The notes beneath the pieces were generated by a model. It saw nothing but the letters and a program-made list of their open reading frames with translations, had not been told where the DNA came from and searched no databases. From Closterium sp. Naga37s-1 (lineage: Eukaryota; Streptophyta; Zygnematophyceae; Desmidiales; Closteriaceae), in contig CANJKZ010000473.1 in NCBI GenBank assembly GCA_947471745.1, forward strand, positions 625,001 through 689,000: a DNA stretch of 64,000 nucleotides. The letters run 5' to 3'. The position numbers were made by a program, and so were the translations under genes. Below, piece after piece: positions 11,006 through 21,950 of the stretch (position 1 is the stretch's first letter; every line of letters begins with the position of its first letter).

Positions 11006-11651
11006 GGGGGGAGGGGGCGGCATTGATAATGTAAATCGATTGCAGGGAAGTCAGGCATGATAAAATTAATGGAAAAGGTGTGTCTGCTCTGCTGTGATAT
11101 TCTGTTGACTGCGGCTACATATTTGTATACACTCCAGTGTGTTTCCAGTGTATACATGCGGCAGTCTCTCTCTAGGTGCAAGTCTATAGTGAGTTAAAGC
11201 CCAAGACCCGAACGAAGGCAAACTGTGCACAGTTTGCCTCCCGCAGCCCAAAGTTTTGCTTCGCGTTGACTTAAAGCTCAAGGCCCAAATTGCAGAGCGC
11301 GCGGGGCAAGATTACTAAAGTTGATGAAAGTGATGTTTTGAGTGTTGTTTGGCTGCAAATTGTGGTTACGTGAAGTGCGATGCAATTTGATTGGCCAACA
11401 GTTTTTTTGTCGAATAGGAGAGAAGGAAACACCAAGAATATTGTGAGTGCAATTTGGGACTCGAGAACCAAACCGAGTTTCTCCCTGGGGTTTGCTGAGT
11501 CAGCGAAAACCCTAAGGGTGTAGCGAGAAGCTGGGCGAAACTAGACAGCCCAACTAAACGCGAGCCATACGTTTTATTGCTGCAAGCCCGTCCCACCCGA
11601 GGTCGTGCCACACGGTGTAACAGACCCTTCTTGAGAAATTAGCCTATTAGT
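11006..11651. other. Intergenic region before secreted protein copy 2
   Basis: No gene seen. It contains a perfect 22-bp palindrome at 11217-11238 (arm GGCAAACTGTG) and, at about 11559, the AAACGCGAGCCATAC leader block shared with copy 1. Confidence 0.6.
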
Positions 11652-12923
11652 ATGGCGAGGAGCAACGGACCAGTAGTTTTCCTGCGGGTGGTCCTCACTC
11701 TTGCTTTCCTCCTCTCCACTCACGCCGCGCCCCGAACCTCCTCATCTCACACCGTCGGTCCATCCCTCAGCCATGAAATCCGCGAGCTGAATAAAATACC
11801 CCATGCTCGTAAGCTACTCGCCGTGAAAGCGACAGTCGCTGACGTGGACGACAACGTTGCCGATGCTGGCGGCATCGGTTCTGACGCAACGAGCGCTGGA
11901 GGCGCGCCAGCTAAGGATGGACTCGAAATAATGCAGCTCGAGTCTGCCTCCGCGTCCGAGAATCTCGAGGTGAATACGGAGGAAGTGCTTATAACGGATG
12001 ACGAGTCGACTTCAAAAAAGGACAACCCGGCGGACGATCAGGTCTTTAACGATGGGATCACGCAGCCGAGTCAGGATTCTTCTTCACCCGCCGAAAAATC
12101 GGTCGACGAGGTTTCCACGAGGTCGGACGATTCGTCTGACGCGGAGCAGCAGGGAGGCAGCGAAATCAGCGGAGGCGACTTGGGATACGATCCGGAGCTC
12201 CAGGCCTTTGATGACGTCACGGAGCCGGACGACGGGATCGCGGAAGACGCGGAGGATGCGGAGGAGGATTCGGAAGACGATACGGAGGACTACTCGTCAG
12301 TAGGGATGTCGGAAGGGAATACGAAAGATGACGATGACGAGGATGACGATGTGGAATGGGAAGAGGATCTCGACTTCCTCGTGAAACCCGACGAGGAAAC
12401 CGCTTCGGAGAAGGATGTGCCTCATCCTGGAGCGACAGAGGAAGCTGCGGGGGGGTTGGCGGAGGGCGGGGGATTGGCGGAAGGAGCAACTGCGCCAGTC
12501 GCGGTACCGGAGCAGGCGGAACAAGGAGGGCTGGCCGTTGCTGCAACGGACGACATTAATAAGGGGCCTGAGCCGCAGGTGTTCGACGATGTTAACGAGC
12601 CCGCGGCTAATAACGCGGATAGGACTGAAACGGCTACAGTAAGAGACGGAAACAAGGAAGGATCGGGCGTTGAAGCCTTGGAAGAAAGCAAGGTGGAGAC
12701 GAGCAGTGCGAGTGACAATAAAGAGGGAGGAGGCATTGACGAGGGGCTGAAGGAGATTGTTGACATTGATGCCGGGATTACCGGAAACCCCATCAGCATG
12801 GTCATGGAGGAGGATAACGAGTCTGCTACTAAAGGGGCAGAGGAAGTTCCAGACGTAGAGGGGCACCGGAGGGTTCTGTGGATGCTGGAGAATGGAATGG
12901 AAACAGATATGGAGGAGGCTTGA
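11652..12923 (+). CDS. Secreted acidic protein, full-length paralogue (copy 2)
   Basis: A 423-residue single-exon ORF starting at the ATG at 11652. A signal peptide (PVVFLRVVLTLAFLLSTHA) precedes APRTSSSH, as in copy 1. The mature protein is highly acidic (EDAEDAEEDSEDDTEDYSS and DDDDEDDDVEWEEDLDF), with Ala/Gly/Glu repeats such as GGLAEGGGLAEGA and a C-terminal block RRVLWMLENGMETDMEEA. No enzyme motif is visible; an extracellular or wall-associated acidic, possibly calcium-binding role is only a guess. The last block is repeated several times in the DNA downstream. Two other short blocks, QVFND/QAFDD/QVFDD, recur inside the protein. Confidence 0.8.
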   Translation: MARSNGPVVFLRVVLTLAFLLSTHAAPRTSSSHTVGPSLSHEIRELNKIPHARKLLAVKATVADVDDNVADAGGIGSDATSAGGAPAKDGLEIMQLESASASENLEVNTEEVLITDDESTSKKDNPADDQVFNDGITQPSQDSSSPAEKSVDEVSTRSDDSSDAEQQGGSEISGGDLGYDPELQAFDDVTEPDDGIAEDAEDAEEDSEDDTEDYSSVGMSEGNTKDDDDEDDDVEWEEDLDFLVKPDEETASEKDVPHPGATEEAAGGLAEGGGLAEGATAPVAVPEQAEQGGLAVAATDDINKGPEPQVFDDVNEPAANNADRTETATVRDGNKEGSGVEALEESKVETSSASDNKEGGGIDEGLKEIVDIDAGITGNPISMVMEEDNESATKGAEEVPDVEGHRRVLWMLENGMETDMEEA

Positions 12924-13410
12924 CGGTGGTGGCTGTATGAACATGTGCAATGCCCAAGGAATGGCCTTTCAGTTCACTGAAGGAGAGCCACCGGAGGTGC
13001 TTTGGATGCTGGAGAATGGAATGGAAACAGATATGGAGGAGGCTTGACGGTGGTACGAATAAATGCAATGCCACAAGGGGTGCATTTGACCAGAGGAGGG
13101 GCACAGGAGGTGCTGTGGATGCCGGAGAATGGAATGGAAACAGGGATGGAAGAGGCTTGATAGTGGTGGCGTGGCTGGTGGTTAAAAACGAATAATTGCA
13201 ATGCGCAGGGGATGGCTGTGTGTATAGAGGTTATTTTTGAGACGTCTCAAAAATAACCTCTATACAGATGGAGGAGGCTTGATTGTGGTGGCTGGTGGTT
13301 AGAAACGAATACCGTAGTTGCAATGCCCAGGGGATGGCTGTGTTGAGTTGACACAAGGAGGAGCACGGGAGGGAGCCTTGGATGCCGGAGAATGGAATGG
13401 AGATGGAGGT
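12860..13410 (+). repeat. Tandem decayed copies of the secreted protein C-terminal segment
   Basis: The segment encoding VLWMLENGMETDMEEA plus the TGA and following GGTGG recurs at about 12873-12930 (the gene itself), 12999-13055, 13112-13168, in part at 13266-13295, and at 13377-13405. Each copy is also preceded by CACCGGAGG/CACAGGAGG-like sequence. The period is about 110-130 bp. Confidence 0.8.
13221..13266. repeat. Perfect 46-bp palindrome
   Basis: Two 23-nt arms (starting TGTATAGAGG) meet with no spacer. The centre is TTTTTGAGACGTCTCAAAAA. It is inserted between two decayed copies of the secreted-protein tail. Perfect symmetry over 46 bp suggests a recent origin or a fold-back element. 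Confidence 0.9.
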
Positions 13411-13411
13411 T

Positions 13412-13674
13412 ATAACAGGCAAATATTAGATCCTCATCTAGGATGCGGAGAATCAAGGCTGAAGATGTTTGTAGTCATACCTGTCTATAGTTTGCTCTAT
13501 TTCCTCGAATGCCCTATTCATATCACTAACAAAGCTACCTGTACACCCTTCTCACCATACGTGTTACTTGAGGTTTCTAGTACAGTATCACTTGGCTGGT
13601 GTATACATTGTGGAATGCCACATTCTCCTATGGGGTTGCATACATCAGCCCTCAGTACACCTCAGCACCCCTCA
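13412..13674. other. Short convergent intergenic region
   Basis: About 260 bp between the repeats after the secreted-protein gene and the stop of the TrpD2-like gene, which converge here. Moderately AT-rich; no gene or motif seen. Confidence 0.5.
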
Positions 13675-16600
13675 TCACCGCATCTGCTTGCTGCGCTCCA
13701 CATACCCAATGAGGTGCCTCATCGCTCGCCCACTATCCACCGCCTCTCTCGCCCTCTCCACCGCTGCTTCCAACCCAATCGCCCTCGCACCCCACCCCAA
13801 CAGGTGATCCTGCACCGCTGCGTTGAACACTATCCTGTCATATGCCGGCCCTTTCACTCCTCTCAGTGCTTCCAGTCCCAAGTCCAGATTCTTCTGCGCC
13901 TGTTGGAGGGGTGGGTAGGGGGATGATGAAGCGAAGGAGGGAGGGAGGGGAGTGAGACAGCGGGTGAGAGGGACATGCACTGGAGTAATCCACTTTCGAG
14001 ATGTCTCAAAAGTCGCTTTTGAGACGTCTCAGAAGGAGGGAGGGAGGGGAGTTGGACAGTGGGTGAGTCGGACATGCCCTGGAGTAATCACCCCCACTTC
14101 AACAGATAATCCTGCACTGCACCGCTGCATTGAACACTATCCTGTCATATGCCGGCCCTGACAACAAGTTTTCACTTGAAATAACTCAGGGTATTTTTGT
14201 CAATAACTCACCGATCGGTCAATCCGCGGTGTGAGAGTCTCTTCCATGCCAACCGACACAGCATCAGCTTCCACCGAAAACGTCTCGCGGTAAAACCCAT
14301 CCTCCTCCCCTCCACTCTCACTCTCCTCCCCTCCCTCCCCTCCCCTCACCGCTCCCCTTTCCTGCCATCCACTCCCATTGTTTCCCGGCCGGAAGCCCGC
14401 GCAGTAGTTCACCGGGCGGCCTTTTTTGGGAGCATCTGGGGCCGGGCGGCGGGTCATGAGAGCTAGGGACCCCTCCTCGCCCTTCACCACGAGCCCTGCT
14501 TCCACGGGCTGCCTGCGCATAAGCATCAGCAGCGGTTCCTCGTATCCTTCATGGTAAAACCCTGCTACCATGGCCTCTCGCCCTGATGCCTGGATTGGAA
14601 GAACAGTGGTCGAGGGGAGCGGAAGTGGTGGGGGCGAGAGGAAGGGAGGGGAGGAGAGGGGAGGCGTAAGCGGAAACTCTCTTCGCCCTTCACCACGAGC
14701 CCTGCTTCCACGGGCTGCCTGCGTATGAGCATCAAAAGCGGTTCCTCGTATCCCTCGTGGTAGAACCCTGCCACCATCGCCTCTCAGCCTGATGCCTGGT
14801 GTGGTAGAAAAGGGGTGGGGGTGGGTACAAGGAGTAAGGAGTGGTGGGGTGAGGGACCCCTCCTCGCCCTTCACCACGAGCCCTGCTTCCACCGGCTGTC
14901 GCCGCATGAGCATGCGAGCGTACTATTATGCGTACCATGTAGACATAGGACACATGCGAGCTCACATGATGCATATCATGTCAACACAAGCCCATGCTCA
15001 CATGAATGTAGCGCTGCACTTTCTCTGTGGTGGCAAACGTTGGCCGCTTCTTGATGTGCCTCCGCATGTCCACCGATGAGTAGCTGCCACGTGGACATGT
15101 GGGAGGACGGAGGGGTGGGAACCAAGGAGAAGGGAATGAGGGGAAAGGGAACACGGAGGGAGGATGAATGGCAGAATGATGAGTGCAGAGCGGTTGGAAG
15201 GTTGGCAGGTCAATGCAGACAGCAGATTGAAGAAACAGATACAAGCAGGGACAGAGAGGCGGAACAGGAAGGGATGGGAAAGGAAGGGAAGGAAAGGAAG
15301 GGAGGGAGGCAAGTAACCCACCAAGAGGGAGAGCAGTCCTTGAGGCTGAGATAGGCCATGTGGACTTGCGGGTCCTGCAGAGGCATAGGCAAACAAGATA
15401 GGGGAGACAGGATTGATGGTTTACGGTATGGATGTGGAGATGGAGAGAGGAAAGACAGAGGCTTCTCGTGGTGGCTGTGGGGGGAGAGCAGTCGTTGAGG
15501 CTGAGATATGCCATCTGTACTTGAGGGTCCTGCAGAGGCATAGATAGCAGAGGTGGAGTGGGGTTGAAACAGCAGGGGATGAAGCAAGGGTGGAGGAATT
15601 CACATGGCACATGGCGCATGGCACAAGGAAAGTAAAAAAATAAAAATAAAACTCACCTCGAGAATAGCAGCAGCTAGAGGCGGGGAGAGGTTGGTGTTTG
15701 CTCCCAGCAGGTTCAGCATTGCTTCCTCTGTGGCCCCGAGCTGAAAAGCGATGGGAGAGAAAGAGAGGGAGAGGAGGAAGAGTGAAGGAGAGTGGAGGAA
15801 AAGAATGGATGGGGAGAAACAAGATGAAGAGAGGTTGGTGTTGGCTCCCAGGAGGCTCAGCATTGCTTCCTCTGTGGCCCCAAGCTGAAAGGCAACGGGA
15901 GAGAGATGGGGGAGAGGGGGGACGAGTGGGAGAGAGTGGAGGGAGAGTGGCCGGGGACCGTGGGGACGTCTCTCCTTCACATGCCTCTATGCATCGCACA
16001 TGCCTCTTCACACGTACTGAGTAGTCCCCATCCCCCTCTCACCTTCCGGTCTCAAAGCTCACCTTGGGGGGAAAGGCGTCCCACCCCATGCAACAGACAT
16101 GCCTTTCCACAGCTCGCCCCGACCGCCGCCACTAAGAGAGGTACCCCCTCCGCCCCCCCTTTCCCCTCCCCACTAGTCCCTCACCTTGGGAGGGAAGGCG
16201 TCCACCCCATGCAGCAGGCACGCCTCTCCACAGTTCGCCCTGACCGCCGCCACGAAGAGAGTGGGGCGGAAGTAGCGCGTGCTGCCATCGTAGGGATCCC
16301 CGTAGTGGGTTAAAGAAGGGACTCTTGCGATTGGGGCTGGTCCCAGCTCCTGTAGGGGAGGAGGAGAGAAAGGCGAGCAGAAAGAGGAGGCGAGACGAGG
16401 GGAGAGAGAGGCGGAAAGCGTGTTAAGAGCGTGGGGCGGAAGTAGCGTGTGCTGCCATCATAGGGGTCCCCGTAGTGGGTCAAGGAGGGAACTCTTGCAA
16501 TGGGGGCAGAGCCCAGCTCCTGAAGATGGCAGGAGGCGAAGGTGTGAAGCAGGGGGGAAAGAAATGAAGTGTTGGGCGAAAGTAGCGCGCGGGACCTGCT

Positions 16601-19600
16601 GCCGTCGTAGGGCTCGCGGTAGTGGGCTAAGGAAGGAACTCTTGGGATTGGGGCTGACCCAGCCCTGAAGGGGAGGAGCGAGGGGAAGAGAGAGAGACGA
16701 TTCAACAAATTCAGGTGTCGGGCGGAAGTAGCGCGTGCTCCCGTCGTAGGGCTCGCAGTAGTGGGCTAAGGAAGGAACTCTTGGGATTGGGGCTGACCCA
16801 GTCACCCAGCCCTGAAGGGGAGGAGGAGAAGGCCTGGTCAAATGCAATGCAGAAGGCCTTGAGAGCTCTCTGTCCGTCTCTCAGTTCATGCGCACAGTGA
16901 TCAGTGCATCGGCATCGCCCACTCCCCCACTCGCAGCCATGAAGTTAGGCGAGCAGCAGTCTAAAAAGAAACTTTTAGCAAAGGAATAACAGTCGATCTG
17001 TTGTTGTTTCCTGCTAGTTCATGCGCACAGTGATCAGCGCATTGGCATCGCCCACTCCCCCACTCGCGAGAATTCTCAAAAGTGATTTCTCTGTCCGTCT
17101 CTCATTTCATGCGCACGCACAGTGATCAGCGCATCGGCATCGCCCACTCCCCCACTCACTCTTCCCCTTACCCCCCCGCTCTCTCCTAAGGCATGGGCAT
17201 CACAACACCCATACCTGATCAAACGCGAGGCAGAAGGTCTTGAGCTCTCGGTCGGTTTCTCGGTTCGTGTGCACATCAATCAGATATGCTGCCACCAGTG
17301 TAGTGCATCGCTCACGTGTAGTTAGTCGATTCTTGATTCGACTAAAAAAGCGACTTACTACACGCGGATCAATCAGATACGCCGCCACCAGTGTAGTGCA
17401 TCGCTCACTCCCCACCCCACCTCGCCCCAGTTGCTCCCCAGGCAGGCATGAGCTCGCAGCCTTGCATCACACCCTACCTGATCAAACGCGAGGCAGAACG
17501 CCTTGAGCTCTCTGTCGGTCTCTCGGTTCATGCGCACGGCGATCAAATACGCCGCCACCAGTGCATCGCTCACCCCGCACCTCGCCCCAGATGTTCCCCA
17601 GGCATGAAAATGCATCGCGCCATACCTGGTCAAACGCGAGGCAGAACGCCTTGAGCTCTCTGTCGGTCTCTCGGTTCATGCGCACGGCGATCAAATATGC
17701 CGCCACCAGTGCATCGCTCACTCCCTCCGCTCGCTCCTCAGAGCCGCCCCTCATGGGCAGCAAGTTCTGCAGCAGCGACATGGTTTCCTGGAGGGGGGGT
17801 TGAAACGGGAGGGAGGGGGCCGGTGGGGAGCAAGCTTAAAACCCCCCCTCACGCTCCTCAGAGCCGCCCCTCATGGGTAGCAAGTTCTGCAGCAGAGACA
17901 TGGTTTCCTGGAGCAGGGGAGATGGGGGGGAAGTGGCACAGGAGAGCACGCGAAACACGAGAACTCAGCAGCTTTGAGACGTCTAAAACACACTCCCACC
18001 CCCCTTCCCCTGCTCGCTCCTCACAGACGCCCCTCATTGGCAGCAGGTTCTGCAGCAGCGACATGGTTTCCTGGAAGGACAGACAGGAAGGGGTTGCGGG
18101 ACACAGGAAACCACACGAAAGCAGAGTAGAAGGGAGGTTTATGAGAATAACCAACAAACATGTGCAAAGAATCTTATGTTTGGAGACCTTGTAAGAATGC
18201 GCGTGCGCGCTCGTAGGTGAGAATGAGAAAATGAATGCGTAATTTCACCTGAAACCTTACCTGAGAGATCTCACCTGAGGTTCCACCTGAGACACCTGTG
18301 ATCTCACCTGGAAGCCAAGGTGCACGCCGAACAGAATGTCCCTGAGATCCCCCACCACCTGCGCCTCCTGCTCCGACCCGTGGCCGTTAAAGGTCGGACC
18401 CACAGGGAGCGCATCGTTGAAAATGGAGCCCTGAAGGGGTGCAAAGGAGGGACACAGAAGAAGCACAAGGCAGGTGCGTGGCTCGCACCTCAACCCACCA
18501 CCTGCGCCTCCTGCTCCGACCCATGCCCGTGGAATGTGGGACCCACAGGGAGCGCATCATTGAATATGGAGCCCTGAAGTGGGTAAGGGACACACAGGAA
18601 AAGCACAAAGTATGTGGCTTGCACCCCACCCCACTCCACACCACCCTAACCCACTGCATCGCACTGCACAGCACCATTCTGTCCTGAGCCTCCTGCTCCG
18701 ACCCATGCCCGTGGAATGTGGGACCCACAGGGAGAGCACCGTTGAATATGGATGCCTGAGGGGATGTGAGGGGTCATACTGGGGGAGGGGGAACACCAAA
18801 CATTGTATTTCAGCGGGGGAGAGAATTTAGGGAGCGCACGTGCCGGGGGAGGTGTTATCTGAAGGCTACTTGGGAAGCAAACCTCACAAGATATAAACTC
18901 ACCTGAGGGTCGGCAAGGAAGAGGGCGTCCCGGGGGAGGTGGTATCTGAGGTGCTTATTGAAGCAGGACGCTACAAAAAAGAGAAAATTACCTGAGGGTC
19001 GGCTAGGAAGAGGACGTAACGGGGGAGGTGGTATCTGAGGGCTTTTCACCATACTCCTTCACCAGACCAGCACCTGAGGGTCGGCAAGAAAGAGCACATC
19101 CCAAGGGAGGCGGTATCTGATGGTCCTTTCAGGCAGCACGCCACAAAAAAAACAGAAAATCACCTGAGGGTCGGCAAGGAAGAGCACGTCCCGGGGGAGG
19201 TGGTATCTGAGGGCGGGCCACATGTCAACCAGCGCGCGCCTCTCCCCCTCACTCCACTGCGTGGGAGGAGGGAAGCAGTTGGCGCGCACCGTCATGCCCG
19301 CAAAGAACGCGCCCATCTGTGCGCGTGAGACGCGCTCTGATGGGGCCAGTTCGCCCTTTGCTGGTGTATGGGGCAGGGGACAGAGAGTAGGGTGCAGGGT
19401 GCAGAGTGAGTGAAGGGTTGCTGCGCGGGTCACTCCACTGCGTGGCGGGCGGGAAGCAGTTGGCGCGCACCGTCATGCCCGCGAAGAACGCCCCCATCTG
19501 CGCCCGTGACACGCGCTCTGATGTGGGGAGCTCGCGTTTTGCTGGTGTATGGGGGCGGTGAGGAAAGGGACAGGGTGCAAAAGGGGCGGACAGAGGGAAG

Positions 19601-20580
19601 GGTTGTTGTGTGGGTCACTCCACTGCGTGGCGGGGGGAAGCAGTTGGCGCGCACCGTCATGCCCGCAAAGAATGCGCCCATTTGCGCGCGTGAGACACGC
19701 TCTGATGGGAGCTCGCCTTTCGCTGGTGTATGCGGGGAAGAGGGGAGGGGGCAGGGGGGAAGGGACAAGACAAAGAGCAGGGGACAGGGGACAGGGCGTG
19801 ATTCGGTGCAGGTTGTTGCATGATTGCATGATTTGGTCCACTGAGGCGATTCCTCCTTGACTGGAAGGGGATGAATGAACAAGAGAGATGAGGGGAGAGG
19901 GTGAGGGGAAGACAGTTGGCACACACTGTCATGCCTGACAAAACACCTGACGTAACACCTGGGACCACACCTGACAGAACAGCTGGGGCGTCACCTCACA
20001 GAACACCTGAGGGCACACCTGAAAGCAAGATCTGCTCCAAGACGCGCCGCATCTCCTCTTCTCCCAGCGGCCGGGTCTGCGTGGGTCCCGTGCACACACG
20101 CGCCTGCGCCTCGAGAACCACTTGGTTCGGGCCCACGTCATCCTGCAGGAACCTTCCGCCAAACTTCCCGCCGGACTCCCCTTCCCCGATCCCACGGATC
20201 TGAGCCGATACGGACGGCTCAAATCCACCCGAGGCTTGGCTTGCACCGCTCGCGGCGAAAACGGCTAGGCGATAAGGGGAGGGCAAGTTACTAGGGAAAT
20301 TTCGCGCGCTTCGGGTTCGGAGGAACCGCGTGGGATGAACTTGTGTGGGAAGGACTGTTGCGCGTGAGGTATACGCGGCGCAGCGGGTCGGTAATCCTCC
20401 TGCTGCTGCGACGATCGCGGTTCGGGCGGATCTGAACATCCGATCGCACGGTAGGGAGTTCCTCGCATGCGGTTGGGCGGATTGGTTCGCATGCGGCCCC
20501 GGCGGGTCGCAGGGGATCGCAACCGAGGGAATCGTCACGTTGGTGCGATGCGGCAGGGGGGTAACCCGCGACACCATCAT
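13675..20580 (-). CDS. TrpD2-like / glycosyltransferase family 3 protein (anthranilate phosphoribosyltransferase-like), multi-exon
   Basis: The start is taken at the ATG at 20580 (MVSRVTPLPHR follows); upstream in-frame GTG is unlikely. The first about 120 residues are basic and Ser/Ala/Pro-rich, like a plastid transit peptide. Blocks follow in the order of plant anthranilate phosphoribosyltransferase-like proteins: LGEEEMRRVLEQIL, RAQMGAFFAGMTVRANCFPP, WPALRYHLPRDVLFLADPQ, NDALPVGPTFNGHGSEQEAQ, ETMSLLQNLLPMRG, DALVAAYLIAVRMNRETDRE, YDGSTRYFRPT, NCGEACLLHGVDAFPPK, LGATEEAMLSLLGANTNLSP, HIKKRPTFATTEKVQRYI, GFYHEGYEEPLLMLMRRQP, GRPVNYCAGFRPG and GPAYDRIVFNAAVQDHLLG, ending in a TGA at 13675. 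I did not find a clear GTGG phosphate-binding motif, so catalytic activity is not assured. Most exons exist in two to six tandem copies. Confidence 0.78.
13800..14165 (-). repeat. Duplicate of the last TrpD2-like exon, with hairpin between
   Basis: The YDRIVFNAAVQ-encoding segment occurs at about 13806-13850 within the last exon and again, isolated, at about 14103-14160. Between them, at 13996-14036, are an imperfect GAGATGTCTCAAAAG and a TTTTGAGACGTCTCA block, part of the dispersed palindrome family. Confidence 0.65.
14475..14915 (-). repeat. Three copies of the GFYHEGYEEPLLMLMRRQP exon
   Basis: Copies lie at about 14475-14580, 14685-14785 and 14860-14912 (partial). The first two encode the same YHEGYEEPLLML(M/I)RRQP and EAGLVVKGEE peptide with point differences. 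In phase they join the same downstream exon. Confidence 0.75.
15325..15900 (-). repeat. Paired copies of two TrpD2-like exons
   Basis: The exon with DPQVHMAYLSLKDCSP is present at about 15325-15378 and about 15489-15535 (DPQVQMAYLSLNDCSP). The exon with LGATEEAMLSLLGANTNLS is present at about 15690-15745 and 15833-15890. Confidence 0.75.
16058..16830 (-). repeat. Copies of the GEACLLHGVDAFPPK and YDGSTRYFRPT exons
   Basis: The CLLHGVDAFPPK segment occurs at about 16185-16250 and in a more decayed form at about 16058-16130. The segment ELGSAPIPRVPSLAHY plus EPYDGSTRYFRPT occurs four times at about 16267-16350, 16434-16522, 16576-16662 and 16722-16810. Confidence 0.75.
16838..18080 (-). repeat. 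Copies of the DALVAAYLIAVRMNRETDRE and ETMSLLQNLLPMRG exons
   Basis: The first exon is present at about 17625-17725 and 17478-17572 (both intact in reading), at 17210-17305 (VHTNRETDREL variant) and as fragments at about 16838-16915, 16990-17150 and 17370-17405. The second exon (SLLQNLLPMRG) is present at about 17740-17790, 17855-17912 and 18018-18075. An imperfect inverted repeat of about 14-nt arms lies at 17311-17365 inside one spacer. Confidence 0.75.
18360..19945 (-). repeat. Copies of three consecutive TrpD2-like exons
   Basis: NDALPVGPTFNGHGSEQEAQ type: about 18360-18432, 18505-18575 and 18687-18760. RYHLPRDVLFLADPQ type: about 18903-18952, 18993-19040, 19077-19125 and 19164-19214, plus a fragment at 18838-18870. 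RAQMGAFFAGMTVRANCFPP type: about 19269-19345, 19450-19530 and 19635-19715, plus a fragment at 19911-19950. Copies of one exon are grouped together, in gene order. Confidence 0.78.
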
Positions 20581-21950
20581 CTGATTTGCGGAAGATGTTA
20601 GCTCAGTGTAGGAGACGTGGAACACATGGGACACGTGGGATGTGGACGATCATGTAGAAACAAAATAGCCCAGCACGGAAGTCGGCAATCATGGACGAAT
20701 AGTAACCTTTTACTGTACCGTTTCATTTCACGTATTGGGAGTGTAGACGGAGAGTAAGTGTGAGTTACCTGGATACTCGAATTAGCACCATCAGTTCCTT
20801 CGTGAATTCGCCTGTCGTTCCTATGAAATTCGTGATGGATTTCCCTCGTCTGCGAGTCTGCGTGTCTTGGGATTTCCGTACTTTGTCAGGGCAGGACGCG
20901 TCACGCATGACTCAGCAACAGCAATGCCCTGCCTGAATATCGGCTGGGCAGCATCAGCAATTTTAGCGAATCTTGGGACTTCATTGGGCTGCACGGGAAA
21001 CGGGAAAAACGGAGACGGACAGATTGGTCGGTCAGCGGGAGGGGACTGGTTGGGGTCGGGGGAGGGAATGCATCTCTGCTGCGACGGAGCAGGGTTGATG
21101 TGATGGAGCAGAGTTTTCGGGCAGGGGCAGCAGCAAAAACAAAGCACCCAACGAAAATTACATGCGGCTCGTAACGCATCAGCGTAACACGTGCGCAACG
21201 TCATGGACCCGACCTGCAGAAACCTGACAAGGTGGGTTTGCAAGAAACGAAGTGAATCCTCTCCACCGCATTCGACCCATTTCCTTCACTCTAGGGTATA
21301 CCGACCATCTTTCCATATTTTTGTTGATGCATTGCATTGCATTTCCTCTCAGCCATGAATGACCTATATGGATTGCCGTTCCGTACAACTTTAGTCACCG
21401 GCCTACATCCCTGACCTAGAGACGCCGCCACTTACGCCAGTTTCTCTTGCATAGCTAGCTGCTGTAATAGCACGGCTGCGTACATCTGCGGACCGTACGG
21501 CAGCTTCGGCGGGGTACGCTACGTTTTGTATTCCTAGTGACTGCTGCAAGCTACATTTTGTGTTCCGTCCGTACAGAGCTATCCAGCTAGCTCGAACGCC
21601 AGTATTAAGCGGCCTGTCTGCGTAAGCCGATTTAAATCGACGTTAACAACCAGCCGAGCCTGTCGGACTGGTTAATTCGCAGCGAGGACAGCAAACCTGT
21701 CCGTCAAACCTGTTGTAGCAAACGCGCCTTCACGTTCGTCCAAGGCGTGGCAGCTGTAGCAAACGCCGCGACGTGAGCCTTGCGCTAGACGAACGAATCG
21801 TCGAGAGGAGCAAGAGCTAGAGGAGCGAGAGCTAGAGGAGCACGTTCTTCCTTCCAAGGCGTGGCAGCTGTAGAAAACACCGTGACGTGAGCCTTGCGGT
21901 ACTACAGGAACGTATCGTCGAGAGGAGCGAAAACTAGAGGAGCGAGAGCG
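20581..21950. other. Divergent intergenic region; duplicated leader of the PSI gene
   Basis: No gene supported. Just upstream of the PSI start, the block AAGGCGTGGCAGCTGTAG, ACGTGAGCCTTGCG and CGTCGAGAGGAGC is present twice (about 21743-21842 and 21857-21950), a tandem duplication of roughly 110 bp covering the 5' leader. Promoters of both divergent genes must lie here. Confidence 0.6.
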
